From an uncultured bacterium (GTDB lineage Bacteria > Cyanobacteriota > Vampirovibrionia > Gastranaerophilales > Gastranaerophilaceae), in the NCBI GenBank assembly GCA_949294335.1, contig CASFGO010000028.1, positions 1-64,000 on the forward strand: a stretch of 64,000 nt of DNA, in the 5' to 3' direction. The notes below the pieces were generated by a model. That model was not told where the DNA came from. It was given only the letters and a program-made list of their open reading frames with translations, and made no database searches. Position 1 is the stretch's first letter. Each line of letters opens with the position of its first letter. The position numbers were made by a program, and so were the translations under genes. Below are positions 26,030 through 36,052 of the stretch, piece after piece.

Positions 26030-27139
26030 ATGATTGAAACACTACTTGATGAAAAAATAACAAATGCAATAATTAATGATCCATACGAAGAAAATCTTAT
26101 TGATATTTCTTTTGGAGATATTACTATACCAATCCTAACAAGGATATCATATCCATCTCATATAGATTATAAGTTATTCAATAAATTAAAAATTTGGACA
26201 AACAATAAAAACAGAGAAAATACTAATTATTATAAATCTGAAATTGAATTATATTCATATTCAAAAGAAATAAAAAAACCAAAAATATCTATAATTATTC
26301 CTGCTTATAATGTTGAAAAATATATTGGAGAATGTTTACTCTCAATTATCAAACAAACATTTAAAGAACTTGAGATTATTATAATTAATGATGGTTCAAC
26401 TGATAGAACTGAAGAAATTATTAAACTATTTAAGAAAGATAAAAGAATTGTAATTATTAATCAAAAAAATAAAAAACAAGGAGGAGCAAGAAATACCGGA
26501 TTAAAAATTGCAAAAGGAGAATATATTGGATTCATAGATTCAGATGACTGGATTGAGCATAACTATTATGAAGAATTGTATAAAGCTATACTAAAATATA
26601 ATGCAGATATCGCAGTAACAAATATATTGAAACATAAAAAAAATTATAATAAATACTTAGTAAAATATAAAAAAAATATCATAAAAGAGGATATCCAAGA
26701 AAAAATTAACCTTTGTAAAGATAAAAAACAAAATTTTTTCAGTTGCTGGAATAAATTATACAAAAAAGAGATTTTAATAAATAATAAGATTGAATTTCCT
26801 GAGTATAGAATATATGAAGATGTAATTTTTGCAATCAAAACTTTATTTTATTCTAAAAGAATTATTGCAGTACCAAATACAACCTACCATTATATTGAAC
26901 AAAAAAATTCAACAATAAATTCAAAATCAAATATTAAACAAAAAAAAATAGAACTAGAACTTGCAAGAAAAGAACTTATAGAATTCGCACAAAAATATAA
27001 AATCAAATTACCTGAACATGCTAACTATTACAAAAGTTTCTGGATAACACCTCTTATAAAAGTATATGAAGGAGAATACAAAACAAAAATAACAATATTA
27101 GGTTTGATACCAATATTTATTAGTACAAAATTCAATTAA
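26030..27139 (+). CDS. Family 2 glycosyltransferase with N-terminal extension
   Basis: 369 residues. The GT-A domain begins at about residue 85 with KISIIIPAYNVEKYIGECLL; IIINDGSTDRTEEII binds the nucleotide and GFIDSDDWIEHNYYEELY contains the metal-binding DxD-type motif. The C terminus ends in ITILGLIPIFIS, a short hydrophobic tail also found on the next gene. The first 80 residues are not recognised. Probably adds a sugar to a surface glycan at the inner membrane face. Confidence 0.85.
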   Translation: MIETLLDEKITNAIINDPYEENLIDISFGDITIPILTRISYPSHIDYKLFNKLKIWTNNKNRENTNYYKSEIELYSYSKEIKKPKISIIIPAYNVEKYIGECLLSIIKQTFKELEIIIINDGSTDRTEEIIKLFKKDKRIVIINQKNKKQGGARNTGLKIAKGEYIGFIDSDDWIEHNYYEELYKAILKYNADIAVTNILKHKKNYNKYLVKYKKNIIKEDIQEKINLCKDKKQNFFSCWNKLYKKEILINNKIEFPEYRIYEDVIFAIKTLFYSKRIIAVPNTTYHYIEQKNSTINSKSNIKQKKIELELARKELIEFAQKYKIKLPEHANYYKSFWITPLIKVYEGEYKTKITILGLIPIFISTKFN

Positions 27140-27150
27140 GGATTATAAAA

Positions 27151-28014
27151 ATGCCTAAAGTTAGTATAATTGTTCCAATTTATAATGTTGAAAGATATTT
27201 ATCAAGATGTTTAGATAGTTTGATAAATCAAACATTAAAAGACATAGAAATTATATGTATTAATGATGGGGCAACAGACAATTCATTAGAAATACTAAAA
27301 AAATTTGCAGAAAAAGATAAGCGAATCATTATTTTCAATCAAAATAATAAAGGTGTAGCAGCCTCAAGAAATCTTGGATTAAAAAATGCTAAAGGCGATT
27401 ACATAGGATTTATAGATGCAGATGATTGGATTGATTTAAATTACTTCGAAAAATTATATAATGCCATAACTAGTACAAATTCTGACATTGCTTGTTGCTC
27501 AATAAAAAGAGTTTATAAATATAAAAAAAGTTGGAGATTAAAAGTAGAAAAACAAATAATAATAACTGATACGCAAGAAAAGTTTAATTATTTAAAAATA
27601 CCAAGTCAATGTTTTACAGTAAATAAATTATATAAAAAAAAAGAATTAGAAAAACTTAAATTAGAATTTATTGAGGGTAAATATTATGAAGATATCCCAT
27701 TTACAATAGAATGTATTACTAAACTAAAAAAAATGGTTACTGTTCCTAATATTTGCTATTATTACTGGGTAAATAACCAATCAATCGTAAGAGTTCAAAA
27801 TAATACCAAAAGAATAGATTTTATTTGGGCTTGGGACTATATGCTAAACTTTGTTAAAAATAACAACATTAAAATAAATTATAAAGATGAAATTAAAAGA
27901 AAATATTGTTACTCTTTTTGTGGAATTACTATTTTAAAAAAATATGAATGGGAAACAGAAAAAAAATATTTATTATTTGGAATATTACCAATACTAAATA
28001 TTAAAATCTACTAA
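27151..28014 (+). CDS. Family 2 glycosyltransferase
   Basis: 287 residues. KVSIIVPIYNVERYLSRCLD opens the fold; CINDGATDNSLEIL and GFIDADDWIDLNYFEKLY supply nucleotide and metal sites. The C terminus (YLLFGILPILNIKIY) matches the hydrophobic tail of the preceding paralogue. It starts 11 nt after that gene, so they form an operon under the palindromic region. Surface-glycan assembly is inferred; donor and acceptor are unknown. Converges on rarA with 4 nt between stops. Confidence 0.86.
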   Translation: MPKVSIIVPIYNVERYLSRCLDSLINQTLKDIEIICINDGATDNSLEILKKFAEKDKRIIIFNQNNKGVAASRNLGLKNAKGDYIGFIDADDWIDLNYFEKLYNAITSTNSDIACCSIKRVYKYKKSWRLKVEKQIIITDTQEKFNYLKIPSQCFTVNKLYKKKELEKLKLEFIEGKYYEDIPFTIECITKLKKMVTVPNICYYYWVNNQSIVRVQNNTKRIDFIWAWDYMLNFVKNNNIKINYKDEIKRKYCYSFCGITILKKYEWETEKKYLLFGILPILNIKIY

Positions 28015-28018
28015 AGTT

Positions 28019-29251
28019 CTATTCAAAATAAACTCTATCAACCAATTCATCTGGAAGAAATTGTTGTTTATAATCAGGATTTGAATGAGTATAAACATAA
28101 TCTACACCAAATCCATATTTTGAAGCATCTTTATAATGAGCATCTCTTAAATGCATCGGAGGGGGATAATCTTTGCCAGACTGAATATCTGCTAATGCTT
28201 CATCAATTGCACAAATTACTTTATTTGATTTTGGGGCTTTTGCTACATATATTACAGCCTCTGCTAACGGAATTCTACCTTCAGGCATTCCTAACAACTC
28301 TACTGCCTTATATGCATTAACTGCAACATTCAAAGCATTTGGATCAGCCATTCCAACATCTTCTGCTGAACATACAATTAATCTTCTTGCAATAAATCTT
28401 GGATCTTCTCCAGCCTCTATCATTTTGGCTAAATAATATATTGCACCATTAACATCAGAACCTCTTAAACTCTTTTGAAATGCTGATGCGCAATCATAAT
28501 GTTCTTGTTTTGAATATCTTGTATTTCTTTTTTGTGTAATACTCTCTAATATTTCAATGTTCAATAATCTTGTATTATTAGAAAAATTACTTGCAAAATA
28601 TGAATTCTCAACCATATTTAATGCACATCTAGCATCTCCTCGTGCATTATTAACAATGAATTTTATTACTTCTTCATCATATACAATAGGTTGATATGTT
28701 TTTTCTAAATATTGAAATCCTCTATCAATAATCTTAGCCATACTTTCATCATCAATAGAATTAAGTCTTATTATCTGAACTCTTGACATTAATGCAGGAA
28801 CTACTTGAAAAGAAGGGTTTTCTGTCGTAGAACCTATTAAAAAGAAAGTCCCATTTTCCAAATACGGCAACAAAGCATCTTGTTGAGTTTTTGTATAACG
28901 ATGAATTTCATCTATAAATACTATCGTTTTTTGTCCATATCTCAAAGCCTCATTGGCTTTTTCAACTGTTTCTTTTATATCCTTTACTCCAGATGAAACA
29001 GCAGATAATTCAAGGAAATTTGCATTAACCTGAGATGCAATTAATCTTGCCAATGTAGTTTTTCCACAACCAGGAGTTCCCCATAAAATTAATGAGAATA
29101 ATCTTTGAGATTTTATCAAATTCAACAAAGGTGAATTATGCGAAATAACATTAGATTGACCTAAAAATTCCTCTAATGTTTTTGGACGCATCAACTCTGC
29201 CAAGGGAACTTGTTTATTAATATTCTCCAGTTCTGTAAATAAATTATTCAT
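28019..29251 (-). CDS. rarA: Replication-associated recombination protein RarA/MgsA
   Basis: About 410 residues. AAA+ motifs: LAELMRPKTLEEFLGQ lead-in, Walker A WGTPGCGKTTLARLIA, Walker B TIVFIDEIHRYTKTQQDALL, sensor 1 GSTTENPSFQV and the C-terminal tetramer domain with CSAEDVGMADPNAL. RarA acts at stalled replication forks with SSB. Start chosen at ATG 29251, since TACAAT lies 6 nt upstream and the longer frame runs into the neighbour's leader. Only 28 nt separate its ATG from that of the divergent solute-binding gene, so their promoters overlap. Confidence 0.94.
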   Translation of the reverse strand: MNNLFTELENINKQVPLAELMRPKTLEEFLGQSNVISHNSPLLNLIKSQRLFSLILWGTPGCGKTTLARLIASQVNANFLELSAVSSGVKDIKETVEKANEALRYGQKTIVFIDEIHRYTKTQQDALLPYLENGTFFLIGSTTENPSFQVVPALMSRVQIIRLNSIDDESMAKIIDRGFQYLEKTYQPIVYDEEVIKFIVNNARGDARCALNMVENSYFASNFSNNTRLLNIEILESITQKRNTRYSKQEHYDCASAFQKSLRGSDVNGAIYYLAKMIEAGEDPRFIARRLIVCSAEDVGMADPNALNVAVNAYKAVELLGMPEGRIPLAEAVIYVAKAPKSNKVICAIDEALADIQSGKDYPPPMHLRDAHYKDASKYGFGVDYVYTHSNPDYKQQFLPDELVDRVYFE

Positions 29252-29279
29252 AGTATAATTGTACCATAAGAGGTGCATT

Positions 29280-30503
29280 ATGAAGAATAAATGGTTCTGG
29301 ATATTAAGTTTAGTTATAGCGCTTTGCGTAACATATTTTACTGTTTTCAAAAAAACAAATACTGATACTAGAAAGGAAGTTATAGTTTGGACCCTGCAAA
29401 TGGGAGATTTTGCAGACTATATGAACAACATCATTTCTAAGTATGAATCAAACAATCCTAATATAAAAATAAAATGGATTGATGTACCTTTTTCAGAAGG
29501 AGATAAAAGAACTCTTGCAGCCATTTTAAGCAACAACCCTCCTGATTTAATAAACCTAAACCCAGATTTTTCTGCGATTCTTGCGCAAAAAGGAGCATTA
29601 GCAACTATTGAGGAGAATAAATTATCTGAATATAACAAAGATGTTGTTGACTCACTTAAATACAAAGGTGAACTTTTTGCTATTCCTTGGTATGCAACAT
29701 CTGCAGTTACCATATATAATAAAAAACTTTTCAATCAAGCAAAACTTAACAACATGCCTGCAAGTTATGAAGATTTAGCAAAATATGCTGAACAGGTTAA
29801 AAATAATACAGGTAAATTTATTTATCTTCCAACAATTACAGAAAATGACACAATGCTAAAAATACTAAATAAATATGGTGTAAATTCTTATTCAAATATT
29901 AATTCTCAACAAAGTATAAAAGTATTTGATAGTTTTAAATCACTGTATCAAAAAGGTTTAATCCCTGCAGAAAGTATAACTCAAACACATAGAGAAGCTT
30001 TAGAGAAATATATGTCTGAAAATATAATATTTTTCCAAGGTGGAGCTAATTTCCTTAGCATGATTAAAGATAATGCTCCAAATGTTTATGCAGTAACAGA
30101 TGTAGCACCACAAATTATTGGTTCATTAGGACAAAATGATTTTTCTTTAATGAATTTTGTTATTCCATTAAAAGCAAAATACAAAGATGAAGCTCTTGAT
30201 TTTGGATTATTTTTAACAAATAAAGAAAATCAACTTGAACTTGCTAAGAAAACTAATGTAATTTCAACAAATAAAGAAGCATTATCTGACAAATTTTATA
30301 ATTCATCGGAAGATTTAATGGCAAAAGCTCGCTCAATTAGTGCAAAACAGATTAGTCATATTCAACCTGTTATGCGACAATCAAACAACCAAAAAGATAT
30401 TAATACAGTTGTAAATACAGCCGTTCAATCAATTCTTCTAAACCAAGATAAAACAAAAAATATTCTTGATAAATTAGCAAAAGATTGGAAAAATTTAACT
30501 TAG
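29280..30503 (+). CDS. ABC-type sugar-binding protein (extracellular solute-binding family 1)
   Basis: About 407 residues. An N-terminal hydrophobic segment (FWILSLVIALCVTYFTVF) either anchors or directs export; the Cys within it does not give a clean lipobox. The mature part has VIVWTLQMGDFADYM, PPDLINLNPDFSAILAQKGAL and FAIPWYATSAVTIYNKKLF, which match the sugar-binding family. No permease or ATPase gene lies nearby, so it works with a transporter elsewhere. GAGG lies 6 nt before ATG 29280. Converges on the ankyrin gene with a 4-nt overlap. Confidence 0.85.
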   Translation: MKNKWFWILSLVIALCVTYFTVFKKTNTDTRKEVIVWTLQMGDFADYMNNIISKYESNNPNIKIKWIDVPFSEGDKRTLAAILSNNPPDLINLNPDFSAILAQKGALATIEENKLSEYNKDVVDSLKYKGELFAIPWYATSAVTIYNKKLFNQAKLNNMPASYEDLAKYAEQVKNNTGKFIYLPTITENDTMLKILNKYGVNSYSNINSQQSIKVFDSFKSLYQKGLIPAESITQTHREALEKYMSENIIFFQGGANFLSMIKDNAPNVYAVTDVAPQIIGSLGQNDFSLMNFVIPLKAKYKDEALDFGLFLTNKENQLELAKKTNVISTNKEALSDKFYNSSEDLMAKARSISAKQISHIQPVMRQSNNQKDINTVVNTAVQSILLNQDKTKNILDKLAKDWKNLT

Positions 30504-31459
30504 CGAGAAGTATTATAAGAAGATGTAAATTTTGCAGATGAAACACAATTTTTTGTTATTGTAAAAATCATTTTCTTCTTAATTTTAATAGTATATCCTC
30601 CTCGATAAGTTGTATTATAACGGGATGAAGTAGAATAAGTTGAATAAGAGTTTGTTGTACTTGTCATAGTAACATAATGCTGTTCTATAGTTTCATATTC
30701 CCAACCCTCTGTATTATTGTCAATTACTATCTTTTTATCAGGAATCCCAAATTCTGCTATTACTATACTTTTATTTTTATCAACAAATCTTTGAGATAAT
30801 CGTTTAGACATAGATTTATTATAGTAATTTTGAACTTCCTTTTTTCTTCCAGACGGAAGAACAGAATAAGGAGTTTGATCACTTCTATTAAATCTATACA
30901 AATCAGAACCTGCATCAATTAATAAATATATACCAGCACTATTTGGCTCTCTACGACAAATTGTTAATAAAGGAATACTACCACAACTATCAGGAATATT
31001 TATATCAGCTCCTTTTTCGAGTAACATTTTTATAATTTTAGGATTACCATTATAATCAGCTGCAAATGTTAAAGCTGTTCTATTTCCCTTAAAACATTTA
31101 TTTATATCATAATTTCCACTTAATATTGCTTTTACTAATTCAACATCATCATTCTTAATTGCATCAACAATTGGATTCTCTTTAAACGAATTTATATCAG
31201 CACCATTTTTTAATAAAATTTTTATAATCTCAGTATCATAATCTTTTTTTATACACATATTAACAAGTTTTTCTCCATTTTGAGAGATTGCCTTTTTAGC
31301 ACATTTACTTGTTTTAATATAATTGGTCAAACCTTCGACATCTTGGGTTTTACAAAGGTTATTTATTTCCCTATAAGCTTTACCAATACTCGTATTACCA
31401 GATGCAAAACAAACATTTAAATTCAATAAAACTAATAAACAAATTAATATCTTTTTCAT
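30500..31459 (-). CDS. Exported ankyrin-repeat protein with BamE-like tail
   Basis: 319 residues with a signal peptide (MKKILICLLVLLNLNVCFA). About four ankyrin repeats span 45-205 (for example IIKILLKNGADINS, RTALTFAADYNGNPKIIKML, LEKGADINIPDSCGSIPLL). The C-terminal third has FGIPDKKIVIDNNTEGWEYE, similar to the SmpA/BamE-type small outer-membrane domain, then a Ser/Thr/Tyr-rich stretch. Exported ankyrin proteins may bind other envelope or host proteins; the partner is unknown. Confidence 0.8.
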   Translation of the reverse strand: MKKILICLLVLLNLNVCFASGNTSIGKAYREINNLCKTQDVEGLTNYIKTSKCAKKAISQNGEKLVNMCIKKDYDTEIIKILLKNGADINSFKENPIVDAIKNDDVELVKAILSGNYDINKCFKGNRTALTFAADYNGNPKIIKMLLEKGADINIPDSCGSIPLLTICRREPNSAGIYLLIDAGSDLYRFNRSDQTPYSVLPSGRKKEVQNYYNKSMSKRLSQRFVDKNKSIVIAEFGIPDKKIVIDNNTEGWEYETIEQHYVTMTSTTNSYSTYSTSSRYNTTYRGGYTIKIKKKMIFTITKNCVSSAKFTSSYNTSR

Positions 31460-31563
31460 AAATCCATCCTTTTTGTGTATTATAACATTGAAACTATTAA
31501 TTTGTTTAATATATTTACATCTTATTTACAATTTATTATTTAACACATTAATTCAATGATTTA

Positions 31564-31594
31564 CCCCCTATTTACCCCTATTTGCCCCTACCCC
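31564..31594 (-). promoter_or_regulatory. Possible G-quadruplex tract
   Basis: Four cytosine runs of 4-5 bases (31564-31568, 31575-31578, 31585-31588, 31591-31594) place four G runs on the minus strand with loops of 2-6 nt, unusual in 30 % GC DNA. It lies between the divergent ankyrin and tmk genes. Confidence 0.35.
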
Positions 31595-31642
31595 TTGCTT
31601 ATTTTTATTAATATGGCAAAATTAAAATAAAGAGAGGGAATT

Positions 31643-32254
31643 ATGAAAAAAGGCTTATTTATAACTTTTGAAGGAATTGATGGTTGTGGAAAGACAACTC
31701 AAATTAAATTATTAAAAGAGTATTATGAAGAAAAAGGTTTTAAAGTTCTTGTAACAAGAGAACCAGGAGCTAAAGGTTTAGGAGAAAAATTTAGAGAAAT
31801 TTTATTAAATTACGATGGAGAAGTTTCTTCTAACTGCGAATCTTTTTTATTTCTTGCAGATAGAGCACAACATATTGATACAATTATCAAACCCGCAATA
31901 CAAGATGGAACTATTGTTTTATGTGATAGACATACTGATTCAACAGTTGCGTATCAAGGATACGGAAGAGAACTTGACTTGAAACAGATTCATTATTTAA
32001 ATAATATTGCAACTAATAATATCAAACCAGATTTAACCTTTATTCTTGATATTGATGTGGAAACATCTCTTGATAGAATTGGGAGAAATAGAGATAGAAT
32101 GGAAAGCGCAGGGATTGATTTTTTCAACAGAGTCAGAAATGGATATATTGAAATATCTAAACAAGAACCTAACAGAGTTAAATTAATCTATGGAAAAAAC
32201 AGCATAGAAGAAATTCATAACCAAATTATTGAACTAATTAATGAAATTATTTGA
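31643..32254 (+). CDS. tmk: Thymidylate kinase
   Basis: 203 residues. The P-loop FEGIDGCGKTTQIKLL, the DR(H/Y) motif VLCDRHTDSTVAYQGYG and the lid-region RIGRNRDRMESAG identify dTMP kinase. The acceptor-site motif reads REPGAKGLGEKFREIL where REPGGTxxGE is usual; the change is tolerated in some sequences. Ribosome site GAGAGGGA. Its end overlaps the convergent membrane-protein gene by 8 nt. Confidence 0.95.
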   Translation: MKKGLFITFEGIDGCGKTTQIKLLKEYYEEKGFKVLVTREPGAKGLGEKFREILLNYDGEVSSNCESFLFLADRAQHIDTIIKPAIQDGTIVLCDRHTDSTVAYQGYGRELDLKQIHYLNNIATNNIKPDLTFILDIDVETSLDRIGRNRDRMESAGIDFFNRVRNGYIEISKQEPNRVKLIYGKNSIEEIHNQIIELINEII

Positions 32255-33962
32255 TTTGTTTAGTATCTTTAAAGCTTCCGAAAACAGTTTTATTTATCTG
32301 TCTATTAACTGTTCGCATATCTTTAAATACTTGAGCAGTTGCAGGAATTTGTTGCCCCATTTTAGCCATTTTAGCTTTCTTATGCTTATCACTTAAGTTT
32401 GTTAAATAAATATTTAAGTTTGGAATTCCTATTCCAAGAACTAATGCAGAATATAAATATCCACTAAGTTGTGCAATATTTAACAATCGTAAATTTTTTC
32501 TTGTTTGTCCACCTTTTGGTAATGCTTTAAACATCTCACCAAATTTCATTGCTTTACCATCTGGTTTTACTATAGATTTTATATCTGGTCTTTCTTTCTT
32601 TAATCCTTCAATCATCACTTCTGAATGTGTTGCTATTGATGAAGTTAAGAAATTACCCATTTTCTTCCAAATGCTTGCATTTTTAGGTAATGGTGCTCGT
32701 TTTAATAAATTTGCACCCTTTGCTTGGAACTTATGTAATATAAGTTGATTAACAACATTACCTAACATTAACCAGTTGAAGAAACCTAATACATCTTTTG
32801 TAACAACTTCTCTATGTTCGTCTCTATCTCTTGCTGTCAACAGCCTTGATGTAATAGCTAAACCAAAAACAGCCTTAAATTGATTAATTGTTGGATTCTT
32901 ACCTTTATATTGGTTCTTTTCTATAAATAATTTAGGAATTTTCAAAGGATTCTTAGATAATGCACCCATTGAAGCTAATGAGATCATCATCATTCCTATA
33001 CCACTTGCAAGTTTTAAAGCTTTAAAACTTGCTGAATTATCTTTCTTTCTACCTTCAACACCTACAAAACCATCTGAACCAGTTCTTTTCTTAGATAAAT
33101 ATACATTTAAAGGTTGAGCTATAACGGCAAATATTCCTGCAATTAAAATACCTATTCCTGTTCTTGTTTTACCAAATCCTTTATAATCTTTTAAGAATTC
33201 TCCAACCCTTCCTTTGACTTTATCTGATTTTAAAGCTTTTGTCATATTTAAGAAGTTATTAAGCATTGTTTTTGAATTAGAAACAGTTGCTTTTTCTATA
33301 GAGCCTTCTTTATGAACAAGTCTTAATTGTTGTTCAGTACCTGTTGCTTCTAAAATTCTTGCAGAGATACATTTACCAACCTCTTTCCACCTATTATCCA
33401 TTGTTTTTATGTCACCATCCGCAACATATTTTAAATCATTAATGATTCCTTGTTTATGTTCGTCGGCAATCTTGATATAACCTTGTAAATCAGCCTTAGG
33501 AGAATTTGGATTATATGCTTCTAAGCTATCTACAATATCTCTTGCATAAGAATCAATATTTCCATTATGTTTTGCCCATTTTGCAGAATAAACATTTGCA
33601 GCATCATCTGAAGCAAATATTTTATGAGCTTTAACATTATATCTATTATTAATTGCTCCTGCTATCATTGTTCCTGCTGCAACACCATACATTCCTATTA
33701 AAGCATCATTTGCTGATGACTCTGCTTCTCTAAAACCAGTTTCAAAGCCAGCGTTGAAACCTCGTTTTTTCATATCTGTCCAAGTCCTTGGAAATACCAT
33801 AGCACCTAAATCAATTAAAGTTGCCCCCCATACTGGTTCATCAGCTAAGAATTTATATGCATTATTCCAAAATCCTTTGAAACTAGGATTTGAACCATTA
33901 TCTTTATGGCTCATATTTTTATATGGGTAATTGTTATTTATTTGTTGGTTTCTAATATTCAT
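32247..33962 (-). CDS. Membrane protein with PSFKG N-terminal motif, paralogue 2
   Basis: 571 residues, unknown family. The polar leader (residues 1-28) ends NPSFKGF. Hydrophobic segments occur around 40-60 (WGATLIDLGAMVFPRTW), 90-110 (GMYGVAAGTMIAGAI), 270-290 (TGIGILIAGIFAVIAQPL), 320-340 and 495-515. It aligns by pattern with the upstream gene: IDL...PR..W, GFE..FRE.ES, then a membrane segment. Its ATG overlaps the stop of that gene (TAATG), which indicates coupled translation and a likely complex of the two products. Confidence 0.72.
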   Translation of the reverse strand: MNIRNQQINNNYPYKNMSHKDNGSNPSFKGFWNNAYKFLADEPVWGATLIDLGAMVFPRTWTDMKKRGFNAGFETGFREAESSANDALIGMYGVAAGTMIAGAINNRYNVKAHKIFASDDAANVYSAKWAKHNGNIDSYARDIVDSLEAYNPNSPKADLQGYIKIADEHKQGIINDLKYVADGDIKTMDNRWKEVGKCISARILEATGTEQQLRLVHKEGSIEKATVSNSKTMLNNFLNMTKALKSDKVKGRVGEFLKDYKGFGKTRTGIGILIAGIFAVIAQPLNVYLSKKRTGSDGFVGVEGRKKDNSASFKALKLASGIGMMMISLASMGALSKNPLKIPKLFIEKNQYKGKNPTINQFKAVFGLAITSRLLTARDRDEHREVVTKDVLGFFNWLMLGNVVNQLILHKFQAKGANLLKRAPLPKNASIWKKMGNFLTSSIATHSEVMIEGLKKERPDIKSIVKPDGKAMKFGEMFKALPKGGQTRKNLRLLNIAQLSGYLYSALVLGIGIPNLNIYLTNLSDKHKKAKMAKMGQQIPATAQVFKDMRTVNRQINKTVFGSFKDTKQIK

Positions 33963-35704
33963 TATTTCACTTCTACTTTCGTTTTAAACTGCTTCAACGC
34001 TGGATAGGATTTATTTAATCCTCTGGAAGTTAAACCGGAGGAGCCTACCGTTTCTGCCGTTGTTTTTGCAGCTAAAACAGGAGATTTATTTGCATTTAAT
34101 GCGTCCATTTTTGCTTTTTGCGCAGCATCATGCTTTTTAGTTCTTAATCTCGTATAAATTGGAACGACTACACCTAATAATGCTAATGATGTTCCTAAAT
34201 TTGCCATTTGACATTTTGCACGCAACTTTGTTGCTTCTTCTAAGGATTTACCTACACCTCTTAACTCATCTGAAGATTTTAGATGTGTATGTAATATCCA
34301 ATTCTTAGCCTTTGCAAAAAATCCTTTATTCTTAGTGGCGTCAAATGTTTTATTTAATAATTCTACTCCTGTTTTCTTTTCTAAATGAGAAGCCATTGCC
34401 TTAGCTCCATAATCACCCAAGAAATACATACTTGAGAATGTTACTATATCTCTTGTATGAGCTTCTTTTAATTCTGCTTCATCATCTGCTACTGCCATTC
34501 TTGATGCAAATGTTACAGCTGAAATTGCTCTTGCTTGATCCATAGTTGGGAATTGATCCTTAAATTGAACAATATTTTTTAATGTTTTAATATTAGGCAA
34601 TTTCATCATTGATAACATCGCAACACCCAACATTGAAGATACTGCCCATATCTTACGACCTATCAATGATGCCTTTTCTACTTTTATTTCTTCAGAGGTT
34701 TTTCTTGAACCTTCTTTTCCATAATTATCATGAATTGGCGCGCCTTTTACACCAGATAATTTTTCAGTTATCTTTCTATTAATATGTTGCATTGATGCAG
34801 CTAATGGTAATATAACTGCCATTCCTAATAAACTCTTTGTCTTTAATAAGCGTTTTGAACGTTTTACAAAATCTGCAACATTTTCTGGTTTAATTCCTTC
34901 TTTAACCATACCTTTAACTAATTGATGAGTATCGGTTAAAGTTCTTTCTAAACCTGCTTCTAAGCCTTTTCCAAATTTAACATCTTGTGCAACATGAGTT
35001 TTTCTTGAAATTGATTTAAATATTGCTTTTAAACGTTTCTTTGGTGTTTTTTCAATCAATTCCTCTGATAGTTTTTTATCTTTATACTTGAAGCTTACTC
35101 TTGTTAATCTTTCCGCAGCATCAGAAAGCTCTTGTTTTGACATTGCTTCATTAAACTTAGTTTGCTTAAATCCATCAATACCTGATGCCTCATTTAATAA
35201 ATTATAATTTACAGCATATACTCTGGCATGTTTTTCATTATTAAATATTTTCATACCATCTTTAAAAGCTTCTGTTTTTTCTGCATCTTTATAATGATCA
35301 GTTACTTTTGTTATAGTATCTGAACTTGCCCAACAATTTGATAAATTTGATTTACCCTTACCCATTATCATATTGTTTGTTAATTTTGCAATTCCTAATG
35401 TTATAAAACCTGGAATTAAACAATTAACAATTAGCCCAGAAGACTCTCTTCTAAATGCCTCAAATCCAGCAAAAATATTTGTTATTGATTCCCAAATAGA
35501 TCTTGGTAATATAGCTGTTAATAAATCAATCACTGCAACATTAATCATTGGTTCTTTTTCACATTTTTGAACTAAACCAATTAATGTTCCAACAGATTTT
35601 TCACGTCCTGCAAAACTAGGCTTGTTTTTTAAACCTTTGTTTTGTAGAGATGAACTATTTATATTCGAATTATTTTGTTGATTTAAACTAAACTGACTTA
35701 TCAT
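33962..35704 (-). CDS. Membrane protein with PSFAG N-terminal motif, paralogue 1
   Basis: About 580 residues. The Asn/Ser/Gln-rich leader ends NKPSFAGREKS. It shares with the next gene the pattern VIDLLTAILPRSIW, GFEAFRRESSGL and a central region with Lys-rich helices and several membrane segments (LLGMAVILPLAASM, MLGVAMLSMMKL, LALLGVVVPIYTRL). The last 40 residues are low-complexity. TTGTTA, a 17-nt gap and TATATT lie upstream of ATG 35704 with 14 nt to spare. No known domain; candidate effector or membrane-organising pair. Confidence 0.72.
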   Translation of the reverse strand: MISQFSLNQQNNSNINSSSLQNKGLKNKPSFAGREKSVGTLIGLVQKCEKEPMINVAVIDLLTAILPRSIWESITNIFAGFEAFRRESSGLIVNCLIPGFITLGIAKLTNNMIMGKGKSNLSNCWASSDTITKVTDHYKDAEKTEAFKDGMKIFNNEKHARVYAVNYNLLNEASGIDGFKQTKFNEAMSKQELSDAAERLTRVSFKYKDKKLSEELIEKTPKKRLKAIFKSISRKTHVAQDVKFGKGLEAGLERTLTDTHQLVKGMVKEGIKPENVADFVKRSKRLLKTKSLLGMAVILPLAASMQHINRKITEKLSGVKGAPIHDNYGKEGSRKTSEEIKVEKASLIGRKIWAVSSMLGVAMLSMMKLPNIKTLKNIVQFKDQFPTMDQARAISAVTFASRMAVADDEAELKEAHTRDIVTFSSMYFLGDYGAKAMASHLEKKTGVELLNKTFDATKNKGFFAKAKNWILHTHLKSSDELRGVGKSLEEATKLRAKCQMANLGTSLALLGVVVPIYTRLRTKKHDAAQKAKMDALNANKSPVLAAKTTAETVGSSGLTSRGLNKSYPALKQFKTKVEVK

Positions 35705-35710
35705 ACACAA

Positions 35711-36017
35711 TCTACTACAATATAAAGTGATATAAAAATTATAACAACCTTACTTTTTAAATAAAAGACCAACAAAAAAAAAATTGCTACTATAAATTAG
35801 AAATATAAAAATTATATTAAGAAGCTGTTTGATTGTTTTTTTAATATATATAATAATATAATTGTTTTTTCCCTTATTATATTTATTTTTCAAACAAATA
35901 ATAACTAAAACTTGTTTTTATAAAGGTTTATTATAAATTTATTATTGTTAATTTATGTAAAAAATAATTAAGTTTCTTAATATTTGGTGTAATTTATACA
36001 ATTATTTTTGTTTTTTA
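35711..36017. other. AT-rich intergenic region
   Basis: About 300 nt with almost no G or C, long A and T runs and no open frame of note. It separates the divergent membrane-paralogue operon from the DUF3326 gene and holds their promoters at its two ends. I see no hairpin with a U tract or repeated element inside it. Confidence 0.5.
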
Positions 36018-36046
36018 TTGATTAAGATACTTGTTTAAACTAAGAT
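36018..36046 (+). promoter_or_regulatory. DUF3326 gene promoter (leaderless type)
   Basis: TTGATT (36018-36023), a 17-nt spacer and TAAGAT (36041-36046) end 6 nt before the ATG at 36053. Confidence 0.55.
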
Positions 36047-36052
36047 TTAACT

